7,728 nucleotides of DNA, from the NCBI GenBank assembly GCA_964567515.1, contig CAZMMW010000042.1, positions 1 through 7,728 of the forward strand. Direction: 5' to 3'. The position numbers were made by a program, and so were the translations under genes. Every line of letters starts with the position of its first letter. The first letter of the stretch is position 1. Below the pieces are notes generated by a model, which did no database searches, had not been told where the DNA came from, and worked only from the letters and a program-made list of their open reading frames with translations. Below, in pieces: positions 1-5,562 of the stretch. This stretch comes from JBBIVB01 sp964567515. Its GTDB lineage: Bacteria > Patescibacteriota > Patescibacteriia > Veblenbacterales > UBA10138.

Positions 1-1
1 A

Positions 2-57
2 ACTTAAGTTATTTTAAGAAGCCCCGCCGCTTGCGGCGGGTGGGAGATTCACTTAAG
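2..57. repeat. GC-rich hairpin flanked by 7-bp direct repeats
   Basis: A perfect inverted repeat, CCCGCCGC-TT-GCGGCGGG, lies at 23-40 in otherwise AT-rich DNA. The same heptamer, ACTTAAG, occurs on both sides at 2-8 and 51-57, so the hairpin sits in a block of about 42 bp bounded by direct repeats, which looks like a small inserted palindromic element with a target duplication. There is no T-run on either side of the stem, which argues against an intrinsic terminator. It lies at the 5' edge of the broken PEP-utilising gene, where recognisable homology stops. ACTTAAG contains the palindrome CTTAAG, so the flanks could also be chance. The hairpin is certain; its nature as an element is inference. 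Confidence 0.55.
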
Positions 58-625
58 CAATTTACGAAAAGAATATAGTAAACGTTATAGAATCCCTTAC
101 ACGCTTTTATACTTTGCTACCGTAGATGAAATTACTAGATTAAAAAAGAATAAATGCCAGAATCTATTAGAAGAGTTAAGACAGAGACAAACAATCTCAG
201 TGGCTTATATGAAGAATGGGAAGATGAAAGTCTATAGTGGTTGTAAAGCACTACATTTATTAAATTTATAGCGAGTAAACCTGGATGAGTAGGTTATTAC
301 TCCAAGTTTACTTAAAGGCAATGTAGCTAATCAAGGATTAATCAGAGGACGAGCGAGGGTGATTTTGAATAAACGAGAGATAAATAAATTTAAATTAGGA
401 TAGATATTAATAACAGCTATGACCACTCCTGATTTTGTGCTAGCCATGAAGAAAGCATCTGCTATAATTACCGACGAGCGGGGAATAACAAGCCACGCTG
501 CCATAATATCAAGAGAATTAGGTCTACTTTGTGTAATTGGAACGATTAGAGCGACTGATGTTTTTAAAACAGGAGATTTAATTGAAGTCGATGCTAATAA
601 AGGTATTGTTAGAAAGATTAAATAA
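56..625 (+). pseudogene. PEP-utilising enzyme mobile-domain protein, decayed C-terminal part
   Basis: One reading frame (open from position 8, recognisable from about 56) encodes the C-terminal part of a protein with the swivelling phosphohistidine domain of PEP synthase and pyruvate phosphate dikinase, as in CPR PEP-utilising proteins. The diagnostic stretch is MTTPDF (419-436), then TSHAAI (488-505) with the phosphocarrier histidine at 494-496, then a GDLIEVDANKG-type end. The frame is broken by three stops, all TAG, at 269-271, 290-292 and 401-403, with no frameshift. Conserved positions have also drifted: the usual Pro before AMKK is Leu (440-442), the second Gly of DEGG is Arg (479-481), and the Pro of the usual GIPC is Leu (527-529). 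No N-terminal part is visible, so it is truncated or runs off the window. A 68-aa ORF starting at 419 could be translated but would be only a domain fragment. Pseudogene status is well supported; the original substrate is unknown. Confidence 0.8.
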
Positions 626-626
626 T

Positions 627-917
627 ATGTTTCAATCCATTAAAAAAGTATTATCATCCCGACTAAGCGAACAGGGAATTTTGCAGCAGGCGATTACGGC
701 CCAGATTATTGAATTAGTCAAAAATTATATCAGATCAAGATGGGGAAAAAGCGCTCAAGATAGCTTAAGGGGTGTATTTTTAAAGCAGGATACTTTGGAA
801 ATCAGAGCCTCTTCTTCAGTGGTTACACAGGAATTTAAATTAGCAGAATTGGAAATTTTAGAGATATTGCAAAAAGAGTTTCCTGGTAAAGTTAAAAGAT
901 TAAAGATTTTTGGCTAA
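627..917 (+). CDS. DUF721 / DciA-like protein
   Basis: This small 96-aa protein has the DUF721 pattern: an N-terminal helix (FQSIKKVLSSRL), a second helical stretch ending in RSRWGKSAQDSL, then a beta-rich part with LEIRASSSVVTQEFKL, and a C-terminal helix ending KVKRLKIFG. DUF721 includes DciA, the ancestral factor that helps load the replicative helicase DnaB in bacteria without DnaC or DnaI. Most bacterial DciA proteins are longer; a bare domain of about 95-100 aa is usual in reduced genomes. The ATG at 627 is chosen because it lies just after the TAA of the pseudogene (623-625) and begins the domain. An upstream in-frame ATG at 582 would add 15 residues overlapping that gene and lacking domain character. 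A weak purine run (AGAAAG, 611-616) is the only ribosome-site candidate. The family call is fairly firm; the helicase-loading role is inferred from the family. Confidence 0.78.
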   Translation: MFQSIKKVLSSRLSEQGILQQAITAQIIELVKNYIRSRWGKSAQDSLRGVFLKQDTLEIRASSSVVTQEFKLAELEILEILQKEFPGKVKRLKIFG

Positions 918-919
918 GG

Positions 920-955
920 TTAGTAAATTTTTTATATATTTCTAGTAGTTACTAA
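920..955. repeat. 7-bp inverted repeat after the DUF721 gene
   Basis: TTAGTAA (920-926) and TTACTAA (949-955) are perfect inverted copies around a 22-nt AT-rich loop, beginning 2 nt after the stop codon of the DUF721 gene. There is no T-run immediately after the second arm, so this is not a convincing intrinsic terminator. It may be a weak 3'-end hairpin or chance in AT-rich DNA. Confidence 0.25.
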
Positions 956-959
956 ATCC

Positions 960-988
960 TTGTATAAGCCTTAAAAAAATGATAAAAT
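960..988 (+). promoter_or_regulatory. Candidate sigma-70-type promoter with extended -10
   Basis: TAAAAT (983-988, five of six bases of the -10 consensus) is preceded by TGA, giving an extended -10. A weak -35, TTGTAT (960-965, three of six), lies exactly 17 bp upstream. Transcription would start near 995, about 38 nt before the ATG at 1033, and could drive the membrane-protein gene and perhaps pheS and pheT. It is the best promoter match noticed in the window's gaps, but it rests on sequence alone and AT-rich DNA gives such matches easily. Confidence 0.4.
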
Positions 989-1017
989 TAAGGGAGTAGG
1001 GGATACCCTTATTTTAA
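989..1017 (+). terminator. Weak hairpin plus T-rich tail, possible terminator
   Basis: TAAGGG (989-994) can pair with CCCTTA (1006-1011), followed by TTTT-AATT. An alternative 4-bp stem is AGGG (998-1001) with CCCT (1006-1009). The short stem and short T-run make it a weak terminator for readthrough from the DUF721 gene. It overlaps the expected start point of the candidate promoter, so it could instead fold within the 5' leader of the next gene. Confidence 0.25.
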
Positions 1018-1032
1018 TTAAAAAGAAAATTA

Positions 1033-1422
1033 ATGACTTTAAAACGATATTTGATTTTAATGACTGTTAGTACATTAGCGGCCTGGGGATCATGGGCAGC
1101 GGTCGTTAATTATTTAGACCCCGAATCTACTGGTAGTTTAAGTTTTTGGTTCTTTTACCTTTCTTTGATGGTGGCTGTTGTTGGCGCGGCGACCTTGATA
1201 GGTTTTGGTTTACGGCGGTTGATTCATCGTCATGATGTAATTTTTCGTCAGGTATCAATTTCTTTTCGGCAAGGAATTTTGTTGGCCATCGCTATTATTT
1301 TAAGTTTATTGTTACAAGACCAAAATTTGTTTACTTGGTGGAATTTAGTGATTTTAGTGACTATTTTAACAGTGATTGAATTTTTCTTTTTATCCATTAG
1401 GCGAGCACCGCCTTCAAGTTGA
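1033..1422 (+). CDS. Conserved CPR-type four-helix membrane protein, function unknown
   Basis: This encodes a 129-aa integral membrane protein with four predicted hydrophobic segments at roughly residues 5-27, 36-60, 79-95 and 100-121. The loop between helices 2 and 3 is basic and polar (LRRLIHRHDVIFRQ) and so probably cytoplasmic. The short tail is also basic (RR), placing both ends on the cytoplasmic side. The N-terminal pattern (TLKRYL, then a helix ending near a DP pair), the FRQ-SISFRQGI segment and the TWWNL start of helix 4 resemble a family of small hypothetical membrane proteins I associate with CPR genomes; no enzymatic motif is visible. The ATG at 1033 gives a first helix with basic residues ahead of it. 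No Shine-Dalgarno sequence is seen. The gene ends with TGA, which argues against a recoded TGA in this organism. It lies 79 nt before pheS. The coding call is firm; the function is unknown. Confidence 0.85.
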   Translation: MTLKRYLILMTVSTLAAWGSWAAVVNYLDPESTGSLSFWFFYLSLMVAVVGAATLIGFGLRRLIHRHDVIFRQVSISFRQGILLAIAIILSLLLQDQNLFTWWNLVILVTILTVIEFFFLSIRRAPPSS

Positions 1423-1495
1423 GTTATTAGTTAATAGTTCACAATTCGCGGTTAAAAAAAGTTTACTGTGAGATGTAGACTAAAAACCATGAACT
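1422..1495. repeat. Heptad inverted-repeat array in the pheS leader
   Basis: The gap before pheS divides into five 7-nt units on the left (1422-1456), a central AAAA (1457-1460), and five 7-nt units on the right (1461-1495). The right-hand units are reverse complements of the left-hand type, with a rough consensus of AGTTnAn. Examples are AGTTAAT (1429-1435), AGTTCAC (1436-1442) and, reversed, ATGAACT (1489-1495). Pairing the arms in register matches 22 of 35 positions by hand count. The array starts on the last base of the preceding stop codon and ends 6 nt before the pheS ATG, so it fills nearly the whole gap. It contains no obvious ribosome site. It may be a mobile palindromic repeat or a leader-RNA hairpin. 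Confidence 0.6.
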
Positions 1496-1501
1496 AAAAT
1501 T

Positions 1502-2527
1502 ATGTTGAGCAAACTACAAGAATTAAAAAAACGTGCTTTAGATGAGTTAACTGGTTTGGAATTGCCAGAACATTTACGAACTTGGGAAATAAAATTTTTA
1601 GGTCGTAAAGGTGAGTTGACTAAAGTATTCAAAGCCATACAGGAAATGGCACAAGAAGAAAAACCGAAATTTGGTCTATTAGCCAATCAAATTAAAGACG
1701 AACTAAAAATTGCTTTTAAATCTTGCCAGCAAAAAATTCATAGCGGAACTAAGTCAGCTAAAATTGATGTTACTTTGCCTGGCATTAAAATTACTCAAGG
1801 ACACTTACATCCAATATCTTTAGTACAAAAAGAATTAGAAGAATTATTTAGGTCAATGGGATTTATGGTTTTGGATGGTCCAGAATTGGAATCAGAATAT
1901 TTTAATTTTGAAGCATTAAACATTCCATCATGGCATCCGGCTCGTGATATCCAGGATACTTTTTATATTAAAGAGCCAAAAACTGAAGCTAATAATCGTC
2001 TTCTTTTGCGTACGCACACTTCTCCAGTGCAGGTTAGAGCTTTATTAAAATATGGAGCGCCTTTGCGAGTAGTGGTGCCAGGGAGGGTGTTTCGTTATGA
2101 AGCTACTGATGCTGCGCATGACCACACTTTTTGGCAATTAGAAGGATTGATGGTAGATAAAGGAATTAATATAGCTCATTTGATTGCTGTAATAAAAGAA
2201 CTGTTGGGTGGTATTTTTAAACGAGAAGTTGAGGTTAGGTTGCGACCGGGATATTTTCCTTTTGTGGAGCCTGGTTTTGAGCTGGACATCAAGTGTTTTA
2301 TTTGTGAAGGCAGGGGCTGTAGTGTTTGTAAACAATCTGGTTGGGTAGAGCTTTTGCCCTGCGGTTTAGTACATCCTAAGGTTTTAGAATACGGCGGCGT
2401 TGACTCCGAAGAATATTCTGGTTTTGCTTTTGGCCTGGGGTTTTCTCGACTCGTAATGATGCGCTATAAAATTGATGATGTTCGCTTGTTGTTATCAGGC
2501 GATTTAAGATTTTTAGAACAATTTTAA
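1502..2527 (+). CDS. pheS: Phenylalanine--tRNA ligase alpha subunit
   Basis: This is the catalytic subunit of phenylalanyl-tRNA synthetase, which activates Phe with ATP and charges tRNA-Phe as an alpha2-beta2 tetramer with PheT. At 341 aa it has the normal bacterial length. Residues 1-85 form the N-terminal helical tRNA-binding arm, with the family signature FLGRKGELT (32-40). The class II core follows: HLHPISL; GPELE at 126-130; WHPARDIQDTFY at 144-155; RTHTSPVQ at 170-177; motif 2 RVFRYEATDAAHDHTF from 195; and motif 3 GLGFSRL at 311-317. Four cysteines (C265, C268, C273, C276) form a CxxC...CxxC zinc-knuckle-like insert, a variant also known in other bacterial PheS proteins. The ATG at 1502 gives the expected N terminus. 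No Shine-Dalgarno sequence is visible. The leader is filled by a heptad inverted-repeat array. It is followed by pheT after a 154-nt gap, wider than usual for this pair. Confidence 0.97.
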   Translation: MLSKLQELKKRALDELTGLELPEHLRTWEIKFLGRKGELTKVFKAIQEMAQEEKPKFGLLANQIKDELKIAFKSCQQKIHSGTKSAKIDVTLPGIKITQGHLHPISLVQKELEELFRSMGFMVLDGPELESEYFNFEALNIPSWHPARDIQDTFYIKEPKTEANNRLLLRTHTSPVQVRALLKYGAPLRVVVPGRVFRYEATDAAHDHTFWQLEGLMVDKGINIAHLIAVIKELLGGIFKREVEVRLRPGYFPFVEPGFELDIKCFICEGRGCSVCKQSGWVELLPCGLVHPKVLEYGGVDSEEYSGFAFGLGFSRLVMMRYKIDDVRLLLSGDLRFLEQF

Positions 2528-2565
2528 TGTATCTTTCTTACAATATAATTAAAGAACTAGTAAGT

Positions 2566-2674
2566 AAAATCCAAATGTCAAAATCTAAATTTTCAATCAA
2601 GTTCAAAGTTCAAAATCTAAAAATTTATTATTTGGATTTTGGATTTGATTTATCATTAGAGCTTTGTCATTTGT
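2566..2674. repeat. Heptad inverted-repeat array between pheS and pheT
   Basis: The 154-nt gap holds a second heptad array, with a consensus near TCAAAnT on the left (about 2571-2623) and its reverse complement on the right (2633-2674, six units in exact 7-nt phase). Perfect pieces include an 11-bp inverted repeat, AAAATCCAAAT (2566-2576) with ATTTGGATTTT (2630-2640). There is also a 12-bp direct repeat (2578-2589 and 2610-2621), a tandem AGTTCAA pair (2600-2613) and a tandem TTTGGAT pair (2631-2644). CAAATGTCAAA (2572-2582) matches the reversed 2663-2673 segment at 10 of 11 positions. The array ends 7 nt before the pheT ATG. Similar degenerate arrays are, as I recall, common in CPR gaps; whether they are mobile, structural or regulatory is not known. 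Confidence 0.65.
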
Positions 2675-2681
2675 AATTTTT

Positions 2682-5117
2682 ATGTATTTATCTTGGTTAA
2701 CATTAAAAGAGCTAATAGCTAAACCCCGAGACCTTAAAGCTAAAGAACTAGCGGAGGCTATGACTATGGCCATTGTGGAAGTGGAAGGTTATGTGTCGGA
2801 GGCAGAAAAATGGAGCCAGATGGTGGTAGGAAAGGTGGAGGCTATTAAATTGCATCCCAATGCCAGTAAATTAAAATTGGCTCTGGTTGATTTAGGTGAG
2901 GAAAAATTAGAAGTAATATGCGGTGGTGTTAATTTAAAAGAAAAAATGTTAATTGCTTTTGCTTATCCGGGAGCTAAAATTCGCTGGCATGGCCAAGGCG
3001 ACTGGCAAATCTTACAAGTGGCTACTATCAGGGGCGTGGAAAGCAAAGGCATGATTTGTTCAGCGGCGGAGATTGGTTTAGTGGATCCTAGCGAACCAGA
3101 GCAAGGTATTATGGATTTATCATATTTAAAAACTAAACCAGGCACGTCATTAGCCCAAGCTTTAGGCAAAGATGATTTGATTTTGGAGATAGATAATAAA
3201 TCCATAACTCATCGTCCTGATTTGTGGGGCCATTTAGGATTAGCCAGGGAATTAGCCGCCTTATGGAAAACGCCCCATGTGTTGCCGAAATTATCCGATG
3301 TAAAGCCAGATGGTGATAAAGTTACAGATTTAAAAATTAGTATTAAAGATCCGGATTTATGCCAGCGCTATTTGGGCGTAATTGTAGATAAAGTAAAAAT
3401 TGAATCTTCGCCACAGTGGCTGAAAAATAGAGTGGAGGCTTTAGGTATGCGTTCTATTAACAATGTTGTGGATTTAGCTAATTATGTAATGTTGGAAATA
3501 GGCCAGCCGTTGCATACTTTTGATTTAACCAAACTAACCTCCTCTCATATTATTGTACGTCGAGTTAAAAGAGGCGAAACTATCGTGACCCTGGATGATG
3601 TTGAAAGAAAATTACCTCATGATACTTTAGTGGTTGCGGATTCAAAACATGCCCAAGCCATTGCCGGTATTATGGGCGGTAAGTCGAGCGAGATTGCGCC
3701 TGAGACTACTAAATTACTAATTGAATCAGCTACTTTTGAAAGTCGTAGTATCAGGCAAAGTTCACTTGCTTTAGGTTTGCGCACCGAAGCCAGTATTCGT
3801 TTTGAAAAAGCCCAAGATCCGGCTTTGGCAGAAATTGGTATTAAGCGTTTTGTTTATTTATTAAAGACACTTTGTCCAAGTGTAAAGATTGTAAGTCCTT
3901 TAGTAGATGAATACCCAATCAAATCTGTGCCGGTGAGTATTGAAGTAAGTCCCGCGTGGTTAGAGGAGAGAATTGGTGACAAGATTAAACACGAGGAGAT
4001 TAAGAAAATTTTGGAAAATTTGGGTTTTGAAATTTGGCATAAGGATAAAGCAATTTGGGTGGCGAAAGTACCGTCTTGGCGAGCTACTCGCGACGTTACT
4101 ATCCCCGAAGATTTAATTGAAGAAGTGGCGCGCATTTATGGTTATGGCAATATTAAGCCAGTTTTACCGAAATTTGAGATTAAACCGCCTTTTCAAGATG
4201 AAACGCAAGATTTACGTTGGAAAATAAAGGAAGTTTTGGTGAGCGCTGGCTGGACAGAGACTTTAAATTATTCGTTCGTGGATAATAATTCTCTTGATAA
4301 GTTTGGTTATGGTACTGAAAAGACAAAAACGGATTGCCTCGAATTACAGAATCCAGTGAACGAGAGTAAAAAGCACTTAAGGCCGACTTTGTTATTAAAT
4401 TTGGCAGAGCAAGTAAAACAAAATTTTAATTTTGTTGAGGAAATTAAATTATTTGAGATTGGACGCGTATTTATTAATAAACCAAGTGAATTTCCAATCA
4501 AGAACCAAAACGAAGACAAGTTGCCCTTCCAGAATTATAAACTAGGTTTGGCAATTTATATTGGATCAGACAGAGATAATTTGGGAATTTTGAAGGGCGT
4601 GTTAGAAATAATTACTAGAACATTTGGTATAAAATTTGTATTTAAAAAATCAGAAGATGGTTTACCTGCTTGGACAAGTATTGACCAAGGAGCTGAAATT
4701 TTTATGGGTAAATTAAAGATTGGTTATCTAGGTGAATCAAGTGGACCAAGCGGTTTGCCATCTGGAACTGCTATGGCAGAGATTGATTTAGATTTATTAC
4801 CTAGAGAGAGTGTTGTTTCGCAATATAAAAGTATACCTTTATACCCGTCGGTAATTAGAGATTTAACTGTTGCCTTACCCAATTACCCTTCCGAAAGTGT
4901 GAATTGGTTTAAGATTAAAGAGATAGTATCAGCGGCTGATAAATTAATTGGAGCGGTTGATTATATTGATTATTTTTCGCCCAAAAATGCTTTAACTTTC
5001 CGTCTGACTTTCCGCAGTCTGGAGCGTACGTTAAAGACCGAAGAAGTTGATAAAATAATGGAATCTATTAAAAAAATCCTGATTAAAAAATTTACTGCGG
5101 AGATTAGAGATCATTAA
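2682..5117 (+). CDS. pheT: Phenylalanine--tRNA ligase beta subunit
   Basis: This is the non-catalytic but essential subunit of phenylalanyl-tRNA synthetase; it binds tRNA-Phe and edits mischarged Tyr-tRNA-Phe. From the ATG at 2682 it is 811 aa, a normal full length. The domains in order are: a short N-terminal B1 part (YLSWLTLKELI); the EMAP-like tRNA-binding domain at about 39-150 (VVGKVEAIKLHPNASKL); the THRPDLWGHLGLARELA segment; and the B3/B4 editing domain at about 210-385. The editing domain has GQPLHTFD (His278) and LIESATF (Glu348), which by eye match the editing His and Glu of E. coli PheT, and ends in LGLRTEAS-RFEK. The B5 domain follows (EDLIEEVARIYGY), then the catalytic-like core, and a C-terminal FDX-ACB anticodon-binding domain (YPSVIRDLTVAL to the end). 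A TTG at 2664 would add six residues that lie inside the repeat array; the ATG fits the family N terminus better. No Shine-Dalgarno sequence is visible. Confidence 0.97.
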   Translation: MYLSWLTLKELIAKPRDLKAKELAEAMTMAIVEVEGYVSEAEKWSQMVVGKVEAIKLHPNASKLKLALVDLGEEKLEVICGGVNLKEKMLIAFAYPGAKIRWHGQGDWQILQVATIRGVESKGMICSAAEIGLVDPSEPEQGIMDLSYLKTKPGTSLAQALGKDDLILEIDNKSITHRPDLWGHLGLARELAALWKTPHVLPKLSDVKPDGDKVTDLKISIKDPDLCQRYLGVIVDKVKIESSPQWLKNRVEALGMRSINNVVDLANYVMLEIGQPLHTFDLTKLTSSHIIVRRVKRGETIVTLDDVERKLPHDTLVVADSKHAQAIAGIMGGKSSEIAPETTKLLIESATFESRSIRQSSLALGLRTEASIRFEKAQDPALAEIGIKRFVYLLKTLCPSVKIVSPLVDEYPIKSVPVSIEVSPAWLEERIGDKIKHEEIKKILENLGFEIWHKDKAIWVAKVPSWRATRDVTIPEDLIEEVARIYGYGNIKPVLPKFEIKPPFQDETQDLRWKIKEVLVSAGWTETLNYSFVDNNSLDKFGYGTEKTKTDCLELQNPVNESKKHLRPTLLLNLAEQVKQNFNFVEEIKLFEIGRVFINKPSEFPIKNQNEDKLPFQNYKLGLAIYIGSDRDNLGILKGVLEIITRTFGIKFVFKKSEDGLPAWTSIDQGAEIFMGKLKIGYLGESSGPSGLPSGTAMAEIDLDLLPRESVVSQYKSIPLYPSVIRDLTVALPNYPSESVNWFKIKEIVSAADKLIGAVDYIDYFSPKNALTFRLTFRSLERTLKTEEVDKIMESIKKILIKKFTAEIRDH

Positions 5118-5136
5118 CTATTAATTAAAAACGATC

Positions 5137-5556
5137 ATGATAAAAAACCCGGTCACACAGCCAGTACAATTAGTTGTCCAAAAGGAATCGAAACAAGACA
5201 AGATTAGCATTTGGTTCATTATTGGTTTTGGTTGGGTTTCTAATTTAATTAGTTGGTGTATTCTTCTTGCGGAAACTACAACAAATCGAATATCAGTTAT
5301 GATAGACTGGTCTTGTTATGAAAATAGCATCGACCATACGTGTCCCGCCCCATTGCCATCACAAGGTGTTCTCACGGTAATTAACTGGATGTATTTTTTA
5401 TCATTAATTTTAGTGCTTTATTTATCCCTTAGACAAATAAGGTCTACTATTGTTAGTAGAAGGCAAAAAAAATTAGGAATTTTTATTGTAGCACAGACAA
5501 TTATTTTTTTATTTTTTTTACTGTGCCAACAATTAATAAACATTCAACTTTATTAA
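5137..5556 (+). CDS. Three-helix membrane protein of unknown function
   Basis: This encodes a 139-aa protein I do not recognise. Residues 1-23 are polar and charged (KESKQDK). Hydrophobic segments follow at about 24-45, 80-98 and 113-134. The loop at 46-79 carries two cysteines, C60 and C69, and a proline-rich stretch (CPAPLPS). The segment 99-112 is strongly basic (RQIRSTIVSRRQKK). The positive-inside rule puts the N terminus and basic loop in the cytoplasm and the cysteine loop outside, where the two cysteines could form a disulfide. It lies 19 nt after pheT and 6 nt before gyrB, which suggests it is co-transcribed with both. There is no Shine-Dalgarno sequence before the ATG at 5137. The third helix is encoded by a T-rich stretch (about 5500-5520). 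The coding call rests on full-length openness, membrane topology and tight packing between two real genes. Confidence 0.75.
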   Translation: MIKNPVTQPVQLVVQKESKQDKISIWFIIGFGWVSNLISWCILLAETTTNRISVMIDWSCYENSIDHTCPAPLPSQGVLTVINWMYFLSLILVLYLSLRQIRSTIVSRRQKKLGIFIVAQTIIFLFFLLCQQLINIQLY

Positions 5557-5562
5557 CATAAT

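Noticed and set aside
582..626. Upstream ATG extending the DUF721 gene by 15 residues
   Set aside because: It overlaps the pseudogene's conserved C-terminal codons and adds residues outside the domain; the ATG at 627 directly after the TAA fits better.
1423..1501. T-box riboswitch or leader-peptide attenuator upstream of pheS
   Set aside because: The gap is only 79 nt, has no T-box core sequence and no terminator, and no short Phe-rich ORF is visible.
2294..2329. Four-cysteine CxxC...CxxC insert in PheS as a novel zinc site
   Set aside because: The same kind of insert before the GW-E-L-G-MVHP-type motif is known in other bacterial PheS proteins, so it is a recognised variant.
2664..2681. 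TTG start adding six residues to PheT
   Set aside because: It lies inside the heptad repeat array, and the family N terminus begins at the MYLSWL segment encoded from 2682.
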